A stretch of DNA of 64,000 nucleotides, taken from Bilabrum cf. latius (Eukaryota > Bigyra: Bicosoecida > Bigyra > Bicosoecida). The notes beneath the pieces were generated by a model. It worked only from the letters and a program-made list of their open reading frames with translations, was not told where the DNA came from and ran no database searches. The stretch covers positions 682,001 through 746,000 of the forward strand of contig OZ237768.1 in assembly GCA_965178125.1 (NCBI GenBank). Reading direction: 5' to 3'. A program made the translations under genes and the position numbers. Position 1 is the first letter of the stretch; every line of letters starts with the position of its first letter. This document shows positions 55,351-64,000 of the stretch, piece by piece.

Positions 55351-58056
55351 TCAGCCGCACCCGGAACATAGGCCTGGCACGCACCCGGCGCAAGTCAGCG
55401 GGTGCAGCCCGCTGGCCTTCGCCACGGCCACTCCGATGGCTGTGGTGCCCTCTCCCAGCACAAACCCGGTTGCAACCAGCAGGCCCTGGATGCCCTCCAG
55501 CCCGCCGGTCGGGCTGTGTCCTGCAGACTCAGGACAGCCACAGGGGGCAGCACAAGGGGCCAGCCATCCCCTCCTCCACGCCTCCATGGCCAGTGCGCCC
55601 AGCACGCGCGGCAGCACAAACGAGGGCGATATGTACATGCCCACGGCCACTGCCATGAGGGACGGACGCACAGACACCAGCCACAGGGGACATCGGCACC
55701 GTCCAGGGGCACCCAACGAGCTAGTCGCGCCTGCTGCTCCTCCCAGCTCCACCTCGGCCGGCATCAGGGGGCTGGAGGCATCCTCGGCTGTGCCTCGCCT
55801 GCCTCGCCTACCTCGCCCCTCCACACCAGCAGCTGCTAGGCCATGTGCCCCTGACTCCTCCCCCGAGTCATCCAATTCGTCTCCTGGGGTCACCTGCGCC
55901 CTATGCTCAGCACTTGCCCTGCCAATCCCGCTGTCGCCCGAATCAGCAGCCTCGGTGTCGCATGCCAGCATCTGCACGAGCGCGATCACCATGGACAGCC
56001 CAGCGCCGATGCCCGCAAACAGAGGCGCATTGGCGGGCAGCGGCTCTCCTCCTGCCAGTCGAGCCATGTCCAACCACACCTAGGCAGTTGGGACCTGCAG
56101 GGTGGGGCCCCCCAGCGTATAGGCCGCCGTAAACAGCTGGTAAGCCCCCACAGTGGCGACGACTCCCACTAGAGAGCCCACTAGCTGGGCCCACAGCTGG
56201 GAAATGGGGAATGCGCCCAGCAGGTAGCCTGTCTTGAGGTCCTGCATGAGGTCCCCGGCCTGCTGTGCGCCTGCCTCGGCCACAGCCCCCGCCAGCAGAT
56301 TGGACACGATCCGGCCCGGGGCCATGCACGCGAATGCAGCCTGCGCGATCTTACCCACCCCCGAGACCGGGTTGAGGTCAGTTTCTCCCAGGGCTCGCAC
56401 TGCGATGACTGCCACCACGACGCACAGCAGCAGGGCCACAAGCGGCTCCCAGACAGGCACCTTGAAGACGAGAGGGACCACCAGGGCGCACAGGGCAGAG
56501 GACAGGAGCAGCCCAGGGACCCACAGGCACATGGGGATGTCGCCTCGAGATGATGATGACGTGCTGCCCAGCGTGCCACCCGCTGCGCTGGCAGTTTCTT
56601 GTTTGGCCCTGCAGCACACTATGCCATACCGCAGCACGGTGCTTCCCAGCGTCACCACGCTCTCGCCCAGCATAATGCCCAGAGAAACCCACACCACCCA
56701 TCCCTTGGCCCCATCCGTCCAGCTTGATACAGGTCCCGGCGCCCACCCCATCCGCATGGCCAATGGAGCCAGGATGCCCCATGCTAGGAGGGCGCCCACA
56801 CCCATGCTGAGGGCAGGCCGCAGACCCATTATCATGCCCTGCCCCACGTAGGAGAGCGAAGGGGACACGTACCAGCCCAGCTGAGTGGCCTAAAGCGGAG
56901 CCCCCAGCCAGTGCAGCACGGGCATTGCCCCTGCCACTGGGACAAGTGCGCCCAGCACAGTCACCCCGGACGCAGCGGCGCAGGCCTTGCACATGGGGCC
57001 CAGTGGGGGAACTGCTGATTCGCCTGATTCGCGAGAGTGCGAGCCCTGCGGATCTTGCCGAGGGCCTGCATCTATCTCCATCTGGGCCTGATGATGGGGG
57101 TCATTGGGTGCTCTAGCAGCAGCAATAGTCTTTCCCGGGGCTGCTGCAGGAAGCACGTGCGCATCCGGTGCACCGGAGGGCCGAGCGTCCGCTCCCGAGT
57201 CCGGTATGGCAGGAACTAGGCAGGAATGCGTCCCCTCCGCCCGTGCTAGTGCCCCTGTCTCCCCGTGTAGTGCCCCGATTACAACAGCCGTGGCTGTGCC
57301 GGACGGAAATTTCAGTTTCTGCACCTCAATGGCATCCCTGCGAAGAGGGACTGCCAAGAATACCCCAAAGAAGGCCAGGGCAGCGCACCATCCAAGCTGC
57401 TGGGCCCATGATAGAGTCACGCCCTCCTCCGATGAACTATCCTATTCATAATGCACATGCGCGGCCATTGCCACAGTCGCATTCAATCGGCCTGGCCCAT
57501 CCACGGCACAAGTTGACTGCAATGCTACTACCCCCGCACGAGTGTCTTCAATTTCTAGTTCATTGTGCCCCAGCAGAGTCAGAGCTGGAATAATCCCTAC
57601 AAACCCTCCGGCAAGCGGCATTGTGCCGGCTGCGACCGCAGTTGTTTGCAGGGCAACGTTCTCCAAAGGCGTGAACCCACTCGCCCAAGACATAGCAGCG
57701 ACGCAGCAACACTTTGCAAACACGCTCTACTTTGGTGATTTCGCGTGGGGCCTTGATTTGTCTCTTGAGCTCGCCAATAACGACGAGTCCTCTTCATCGA
57801 CCTACTACTCTGTTTTATTACTTTCTGGTCGTGCCGAAATGGTGTGTGACTCGTTTGAACTTGGAGAGACTTTGCAAATTGCATCAACAGAACGAAGCAC
57901 TCCGAAACCGAGAACAGCTGCTTGAACAGAGGCCATGGTGATCCAACCAGTCTGCAGCCCAAAATACATGTTGCTACAACACAAAATTACCCCAATTATC
58001 GATCCAACAAATAATGCCCGACATGATGCCTGTGGTTCGCTATCTGCAGACATCAT
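55351..58056 (-). CDS. OPT-family oligopeptide / metal-chelate transporter
   Basis: 901-aa protein with about 14-16 membrane helices. Signatures of the fungal/bacterial OPT branch: SNMYFGLQTGW in helix 1, FTPLENVALQTTAVAAGTMP, GGFVGIIPALTLLG, LKFPSGTATAVV, VGQGMIMGLRPALSMGVGAL, MQDLKTGYLLGA, and TGFVLGEGTTAIGVAVAKA near the end. TAG codons include the pair around 57807, 57744, 57444, 56892 and 56082; the last three lie inside or beside membrane helices, and homology continues across each. Two hydrophilic insertions of about 70-80 residues separate helices. Substrate (peptides or metal-siderophore/nicotianamine complexes) cannot be decided from the sequence. Stop TGA. Divergent from GPN2 across 149 bp. 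Confidence 0.9.
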
Positions 58057-58205
58057 GCTGCACAGTAAAACTGGAAAATCGTTGCTCTTGGCAGGCTCCG
58101 AGTTCGTTCTCTCTCTCGCAGAAAATTGAATGTGCTCCACATTCTAAACATCCAAACACACAGCTTGGTTCGCAACATTTGCTTACCTGATGCAACGATA
58201 AAGTG

Positions 58206-59414
58206 ATGAGTATTCACGGATAGGTCGTCGTTGGACCCCCGGGGTCGGGCAAGACAACGCACTGTAGAGCAATGAAATCCATCTTGGCTGCTTTCGGACG
58301 AAGGCCAATTCTTGTCAATCTTGACCCTGCAAACGATGCTAGCATCCGAGCTCACGTAGTGGCAAGTGCGACGTAGGGGGGTGATTATCCTGCATCAGAG
58401 TCAGACAAGCAGCTGTTTGATATCGACGTGCGGGAACTCGTTGCATTGGAGGATGTAATGGAGGCAACAGGGCTTGGGCCGAATGGGGGCCTTGTTTATT
58501 GTCTCGATCTAGTGCTCAAAAACGTTGGGTGGCTATCTAAGCAGCTTGCGGCTGCCATCGAAGACCGAGAAACAGAGCTGGGTGAGCTGCAGCCTTACCT
58601 GGTGTTTGATTGCCCGGGGCAGGTTGAGGTGTACACGCACGGGACTCAGATTAAGAATGTATTAGATCATTTGCAGCGAGAGAGTGATCTGCGCCTGTGT
58701 GGCGTGCACTTGGTGGATGCGTCGCATTGCTCTGATGCCTCCAAATTCCTGTCTTGCACCATGCTGTCGCTGAGCGCCATGACGCGCATGGAGATGCCAT
58801 GGGTGAACGTCCTCTCCAAAATCGACACATTTTCGGCGTTTGGAGCGCCCCCGCTGGGCCTGGACGCGTACACAGATGGCTTAGACCTTGAGAGCGTGCT
58901 GGACTCGGCCGCTGGCCCAGGGATAGGCGGTGCGCCGGGACTTTCTCTTGCTGGTGATGGCGGTGACGGTGACGATGATCGTGATGGTGCAGACAAAGTG
59001 CAGTGTGGCGAAGCAGGTAGCTTGATCTCCCACGATGCGCCGGCTGATGGTGGTTCTAGCTCTACAGGCGAAGCGCCCCCGGCACACTCAGGAACCAGTG
59101 GTGCTAGCTCTCCAGTAGCGCCACGCAGCCGGGCCTTCTTCAAGCGATGGCGCAGCCTGCACAGGGCCATGGTAGGCGTCATGGACAGTTATTCATTGGT
59201 AGGCTTCCTGCCCAGCACGGTCAAGGATGCCAGAGCCACCACCCGGCTGCTGCGGCGGTGCGACAAAGCCACCGGGTATGCCTTCGGAGCGCTGCACGCC
59301 ACCACCGAGGCATCCGTGGCGGGCATGATCGACCGTGCTGACGTTGACAGCGACACTACTGCAAGAAGAGAGGCCGAGGAGGCCGCCATGGAGGCTCTCC
59401 TTGGTGTCATGTGA
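58206..59414 (+). CDS. GPN2: GPN-loop GTPase GPN2
   Basis: GTPase needed for assembly and nuclear import of RNA polymerase II. 402 aa. Begins [22 protein letters not shown]: the family has [17 protein letters not shown], with Gln at the TAG site (58221-58223) in human, plant and yeast GPN2. Other motifs: LVNLDPAND (G2), the GPN tripeptide in [20 protein letters not shown] (G3), NVLSKID (G4). A second TAG (58374) is in the segment before [10 protein letters not shown] 100-residue low-complexity insertion (about 58930-59110) precedes [20 protein letters not shown], which matches the FRxxxKLNxKLVxLIEDYS helix. Stop TGA. Confidence 0.95.
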
Positions 59415-59613
59415 CCCTTGGCCTCGATCGAATCCGGCTGAGTTGTTGCGTAGGTCTAGAACAGTCTCTACGACTCGGAGTCTGCCCCGGAACCAATCCA
59501 TCCGTGGGCGATTGCATATCCAATTCAAATGGCCATGATTCGAATAATTGCACTGCAATGGTGAACTTATATTTCCTGGCCTTATTAGTTTGTGCTCCCG
59601 GATCGAAAATATC

Positions 59614-62052
59614 ATGATTGCAGCTGCAGTCGTGAGTGAGAGCGGAAATATCCTCGGAGCATCCGAGCTGCAACTGAAACCGCACGCCCTCGCGTCGGTT
59701 CGCAGTACTAACCCTTGGTGGGGGCATGGAGTCAAGTTTGCGTGCGCAATGCTTAAGTTTAGCGGTGATCTGTCGCGACAACTCTCCTCGGGTACTCACG
59801 ATGAGCAACAAGCCGGCAGCAAGCCGTTGTGTCGCAAGGCAAGAGCAGGCATTGAGTTCGACTCGTCTGCTTCAGCCATAGCTGAGGCTGTCACACTAAT
59901 ACATGATAGTACTGGTAGTGCTGTCGACGGAATCCATGAGGTCTTTGTGTGCACATTCGCGTGGCATCGAGATGATCCAGAACTTGCGTGTTGGGTGCAC
60001 GGTGCAGCTGAGGCCCTGTGCCGAGCCTTGTGCACTCTACTGCAGAGGAAGGTGCCTATCAACGATATTGTGGCAGTAATTGCATCGTCTGCCTCCAATG
60101 CAGAGGCTAGGGCGGCAAACGATGCCGGTTCGTACACTGCTCCAAAAACTGGCGGTCCAAAGGAAGATACTGCCAGTGTGCTGCAGAATCAAGCCATCGG
60201 AGTATGGTTGACGCAGGTTGTTGGTTGCAGCATGGTCACTCCTTCTCGGATTCGCGTCATCCGCACGTGCCGCGATCGCCACGGCAAGCCCATGCCAGTC
60301 AATGGTAGGGCAGGCCTTCCTCCTCGATCCCCCTTGCACGCGGGCGCCGCTGGCACCATGCCGAAGGGGACCTTGCTCGCTGCATCACAGACGAGGAAAC
60401 GGAGTCAGGTGTATCGGCAGCTAGTGCAGGGCGCAGGCTGGGCCATAGACGCCGCCTCTCCAGGTGATGCTCCACCGAGTGAGGCCTCCTTGTGGGTGCG
60501 GCGACTGGTGGAGGAGCTGCCTCCTGTGGCAGTGCCTGCCACCAGCAGGCAGGGAGGCGGGCATGATAGGGCGGGTCACCATCAGAGTAAGGTCTTTCTG
60601 CTTGAGTAGACTCCGAGAGGTGCATCTCCTGCTGGTGCACGCCACGGACGAAGGAAGCCGCAAGTTTCGACACATGCAGTTCTGCATGCCGCCCAAAGGC
60701 AAGGCACAGGCCTGCACCCTGTCGTGGCCGGCTGGATGTTCCCATTTGTGCAGTAGCAGTACGTCCTCTGCATGCCATCGGGAGAAAAGCCTGCATCTGC
60801 TGGATTAAGGGCTGGATCGGTCCTCGTCGGGATTCGGCTGCTTGCAGACGGCACCGACATGGACCCGAAAGGCAGGAGGGCTTGCCTGCTGGCGGCCGTG
60901 GTACTGCAGGCAGGCCCACCAAGGGTCCAAGCAGGCACGTCTTTCACTGGTGCTGAACCTCTTGTGTCCTCAACCAATCATCGAGCGATGCCAGTAGGGT
61001 ACCTGGGAGTTTCCCAGTGCGAGGTGACTGTGCGGGTGTCTGGTACTCGGCGCGAGTCAGTCCGAGGAGCCAGCGCCAGTACCAGCTGGCAGTGGGGAGA
61101 TCCCACTTCATTCCAGCTGCCTTTTGGCCCTGAGACTGGCAGTGACAGCAAGACAGGCAGTGGCCGGGCAACCGGGCTGAAGGCAGAGAGGAGTCGACAG
61201 CGGGCGTGGGTGTCGGCTGTTGGGCGCCTAGTAGCCGCAGTAGGCTCACAGGATCCAGTGCTGAGCATGCACGATAAGATCGTGGCTGCGTTGGGCAGGC
61301 CACTGCTGGTTACTGCACAGTCCGCACTAGCCATCGCTCGAGCAGCGGGGGACAGAGATTCCCCCGGGCTAGCCCAGTCGGCTGGTGGACGAGATTCGGA
61401 TGCACCATCCGCGGCATCGACGGGCCAATTGCCACGATCAGCTGCAACCGCAGGCACCCCGATCCGCAAGATGCCCCGGGTGTCCCCGTTGCAGAGACGG
61501 ATCAAAGGGGCAAATAGAGATGGCAGGTCGAGCACCGGAGGTGCCCCCGGCACTGACGAGAGAAGCCTGACTGAAGGGGGCTCCCGCATGTCGCATGGCA
61601 GCCAGCTAGACCACAGTTTTGTGGAGAGTGCAGTCGCAGCGATCGCCGAGCCCAGGGGGGATGTGTCCACTCCAGGCGTGGATTCTGCCCGCAAGGGTTC
61701 CTCACCGTCCGGACTGGTCCTCGCCGGGCTGGACAGCGCCCGCATGGACATGTCACTACTGGCTTCAGGGAGGCAGGGGGGGGGGCACGCAAGTGGGGCT
61801 GGTAACGAGGAGGAGGGGTCTACTGTGGAGGCGACCAGTGGCAGTGGCCCTGTGCAAGGCAGGGCTCTGGAAGATGAATTCGAGGCTGTTGCTGACAGTG
61901 CTGGGACACTTCCTGCAGCGGCAACCGGCAGTGCCACAGGGCCGCCATTGCCCGCAAATGAGGGCCCTAGACGGCCCCACAGAGGGGGGCGAAGGTACAG
62001 AGCAGTAAGGGGGGCTTGCACTGCCAGAGGAGGCGATCCAGTCTAGGGCTGA
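59614..62052 (+). CDS. Unknown 812-aa protein
   Basis: Frame from ATG 59614 (MIAAAVVSESGNILG) to TGA 62050-62052 across TAG at 60607, 60754 and 62044. The first 330 residues look globular: AIAEAVTLIHDSTG, EVFVCTFAWHRDD, VPINDIVAVIASSASN, VVGCSMVTPSRIRVIRTC. After about residue 450 come RACLLAAVVLQAGPPRVQ and YLGVSQCEVTVRVSG, then a long Ser/Gly/Arg-rich, probably disordered tail. The second TAG lies in FV-Q-TAG-QYVLCMPSG, i.e. a Gln run. I do not recognise a family; the paired strands around residues 1-20 and 100-180 resemble longin or proteasome-assembly-chaperone-like folds only vaguely. Confidence 0.6.
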
Positions 62053-62117
62053 GAGCAGCCGAACACGGTTGTCGCGAAAACACGATCATTTCCGGTATTT
62101 CATGAACAAAACTCAAC

Positions 62118-63139
62118 TCAACTTATGCCGTACTTTCCACCGAGGTCCTCTTTCGTCGCATCTGTACATTTCTTGGAGCCGAGGACCTCATACACTGCTC
62201 CTCTCACAGGTCCGCGCTTGAGCTTCGTGTCAGTCCCGTAAATGCCAATGTACTGCACGTGGCAGCTCTCATCCTCCCCAAACGCTTTCCTAAAAAACAG
62301 CGTTAGATGGTACACGCTGTGGAATTTGCCAGGGCGGGTACTGTACCGCATGTCGCCCTTGCAGTCCTTAGCTAGGTCCAGGTCCTAATCTGCTTTGATG
62401 TCTTCAGCCAGCCCGAAATCCATGTCCTCCCTATTCACGAATACCCCGAGGTCACTTGGATGATTCTCACTGTCTGGTCCCCCGATGCTGATCGCATGAA
62501 TTCTCACAGCAGTACGAAACGGTATGTGCACGATCATTTCTGGATCACAGTCGTCGCTTTCAAGCACAGGTTCTGGGTTCATTCGCATGTCATACGGTTT
62601 AAACGGTGCCTTCGGGTCGCTGCCTGCTGCCTCATTCATACATCGAACATTATCAAGGTCAATGCTAGAGAGCAGAGATGAGTACGATGTGTCTGCGGTC
62701 TCCATTTCATCTTCTTCGCTTGAGCCCACTTCATCTGCTCGCCTCGGGGCGCCCCGAAGCCCGGTTCGCATGGTAAACCCCAACAATGTGCTACCACCTG
62801 GTCTCGAACCACCACCACTACTGTCTCCTCCGGCGGATGCCATGTTGCAGTCAAGACCGCCTGATGTGGCCACACTGCAACTGTTCGTGTTGGCAGCGGA
62901 ACTGGAACCGGAGCCGTGCGCGGCGCCAGTCTCGCCCCACCGACTGCTTTCCTAGCAGTGCCAGGATTCATGTAGTCCCACTTTGCTCTCGTATCTTTAT
63001 AGCTTGCATTTTCATTGGCCGATACTTTGCCGTGAGGCCTATCATGCCCTTTTTCCGGTCTGACTCGATCGTTTTCTTGGTTATTTGCTTGTGTATCGTC
63101 GTTTGCCCCTGGGTTTGTTTGTTTTTGCAGTGATTCCAT
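62118..63139 (-). CDS. PITHD1: PITH-domain protein (PITHD1-like)
   Basis: Exons 63139-63026 and 62951-62118 give 315 aa. PITH (proteasome-interacting thioredoxin C-terminal) domain, also found on TXNL1: ADTSYSSLLSSIDLDNVRCMN, FKPYDMRMNPEPVLESDDCD, MIVHIPFRTAVRIHAISIGG, NHPSDLGVFVN, FHSVYHLTLFF and YIGIYGTDTKLKRG. TAG 62387-62385 in KAD-TAG-DLDLAK corresponds to the Gln of human PDQTFSL and plant QEWDLAE. The long N-terminal extension (about 120 residues, polar, Gln/Asn- then Gly/Ser-rich) is unlike the usual 210-aa protein. The 74-bp intron gtatcg...ctgctag removes a frame clash. Stop TGA. Confidence 0.88.
62952..63025 (-). other. Intron of the PITH gene (predicted)
   Basis: 74 bp, phase 0, gtatcg...gctag; joins GHDRPHGK to ESSRWGETGAAHG and restores a single frame to an ATG. 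Confidence 0.65.
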
Positions 63140-63218
63140 ACCATTTCCGACCAAAGAATAGAACTATGATTCTTGGTTTGATGAGCAAACGAGCCAAGCT
63201 GACGCCGACTTGAAGCAG

Positions 63219-64000
63219 ATGGCGTACAATTCCCGCTTTCCGGGATCTGCCTATGACCTGGTGCCGGCTGCTTCGAACGTCATAACTCAAGCACACATCA
63301 GTGTGTTTGACCGGAGAGTATATATCGGACCAAGCGCAAACGACCACACTTCGAGATGCGACTAGCCTGCGAAGAATTGGTTCAGTTCACAAAACGTCCT
63401 GGCTAGCACTGGGAGTAGCGTAGAATCCGTAGTGTTATGGGGGGCAGGTCCGCGGCTGGGTCTTGATGCTCGGACGCAATGGGGTTGGGTCATGCGAGGC
63501 CCGGGAGGCAATGCATCGGTCGTGCAGCTGATCGCGGACCTGCATGAAAACCAGCCTGGCGTGCAGGTCCTGCTGGGCTACGTGGTGAGCTGGGCCCACT
63601 GTCCGCTCGTATCTTCCCAACCGCCTTTCGATGGCATGGCTTCATCGCTTTATCGTGCTCTTACCCCTTATCGACCGCAGCCCTGGGACAATGCCACGTT
63701 CGGCACGCAGACGCCGGCAACGCCAGATGAAGGTAGGACCAGCAGTAGCAAGGGGCTGGCAGCCTCTCTGTGCGGGGCCCTGCTTGACCTATTGGCCGAG
63801 TGGGGGGCGGATGGGGTGTATGGCCTGGGCGTGGGGACCTTCGACTCGTCCTGCCGAGAGCGGAACGAGACGTTGTCCGGTATTCGTATCGGAGTGGACG
63901 CTTACGTGCTGCAAGGCGATGCACCCATGCAGGTGGACGGAGAGGGCTTGGCCCCTCTCTCGTATCAGTCCACATCTGCACTAGCCTGGGTAGACGGGGA
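63219..64000 (+). CDS. Unknown protein, 3' end beyond the window
   Basis: Frame open from ATG 63219 (MAYNSRFPGSAYDLVPAASN) to the window edge, 260 codons, with TAG 63361-63363. Contains VLWGAGPRLGLDARTQWGW, VMRGPGGNASVVQLIADLHE, LCGALLDLLAEWGADGVYG and LSGIRIGVDAYVLQ. Codon usage matches confirmed genes. The same frame is open upstream to an acceptor-like tttttgcag at 63130, but that overlaps the divergent PITH gene, so I keep the ATG. No family recognised. Confidence 0.6.

Noticed and set aside
1-64000. In-frame TAGs as evidence of pseudogenes
   Set aside because: Only TAG interrupts the frames; TGA and TAA are absent inside, and essential genes such as GPN2, NAR1, CLF1 and adenylate kinase would all have to be dead together.
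1-64000. UAG read as Leu, Tyr, Glu or Lys
   Set aside because: At the best conserved columns (GPN2, NAR1, SERF, PITH) the family residue is Gln, and TAG mixes with CAG in Gln tracts. Individual variable columns (adenylate kinase, WDR55 first site) would not decide.
1-64000. Introns covering each TAG
   Set aside because: Homology is continuous at the codon on both sides in many cases (adenylate kinase 28629, RABGGTB 24265, epsilon-tubulin 54767), leaving no room for GT...AG introns.

Overview
The window is nuclear DNA from a GC-rich, gene-dense unicellular eukaryote. The genes are spliceosomal-intron genes (GT...AG, short introns, roughly 24-310 bp) for ordinary eukaryotic housekeeping functions: proteasome, CIA Fe-S assembly, PKA regulation, Rab prenylation, pre-mRNA splicing, mitochondrial translation and transport. 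An epsilon-tubulin gene points to a flagellated/centriolar cell, and mitochondrial genes to an aerobe. I cannot assign a lineage.

The central observation is a variant genetic code. Nearly every gene of two or more kilobases is cut by in-frame TAG codons, yet homology, reading frame and codon character continue straight across them. In about 30 reconstructed genes, every supported stop is TGA or TAA and none is TAG. Where TAG falls on conserved positions it sits on glutamine sites: the Gln before the P-loop in GPN2, PSQ in NAR1, RGNQR in a SERF/4F5 protein, the Gln of the PITH domain, and three TAGs in a row inside a Gln-rich tract. I therefore read UAG as glutamine throughout, and gene boundaries below depend on that.

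Layout. 1-1.3 kb: RPN13 (minus, runs off the left edge). 1.6-3.0: mitochondrial ribosomal bS18. 3.3-5.9: mitochondrial TPR-like protein. 5.9-11.8: giant RCC1/double-BTB protein (minus). 11.9-14.7: FAD oxidase-like. 14.9-17.2: Crooked-neck/CLF1. 17.3-18.7: WDR55 (minus). 18.8-21.2: NAR1. 21.4-22.8: OXSR1/FRAY-type kinase (minus). 23.1-24.6: Rab geranylgeranyltransferase beta (minus). 24.8-26.0: PKA regulatory subunit. 26.3-27.8: MFSD5-like transporter (minus). 28.0-28.9: adenylate kinase. 29.0-30.4: Gly-Ala-rich protein and a tail-anchored J-protein (minus). 30.6-31.6: RING/UIM protein. 31.6-36.2: coiled-coil protein ending in about 17 IQ motifs encoded by a 129-bp tandem array (minus). 37.0-38.3: unrecognised multi-intron gene (minus), bracketed at 36.4 and 39.1 kb by a 34-bp inverted repeat. 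39.5-41.6: SLC33A1 (minus). 42.0-43.0: small hypothetical gene and SERF-like gene (minus). 43.6-48.7: voltage-sensor membrane protein. 48.9-49.9: SLC25 carrier. 50.5-52.4: AIFM3-like Rieske/FAD reductase (minus). 52.5: 85-aa ORF. 52.9-55.0: epsilon-tubulin (minus). 55.4-58.1: OPT transporter (minus). 58.2-59.4: GPN2. 59.6-62.1: unknown. 62.1-63.1: PITH protein (minus). 63.2-end: unknown partial gene.

The genes do not form one pathway; this is ordinary eukaryotic gene order with many closely spaced divergent pairs (48-200 bp apart). What unites them is the shared code change. Homology statements come from recalled family sequences, not from searches.
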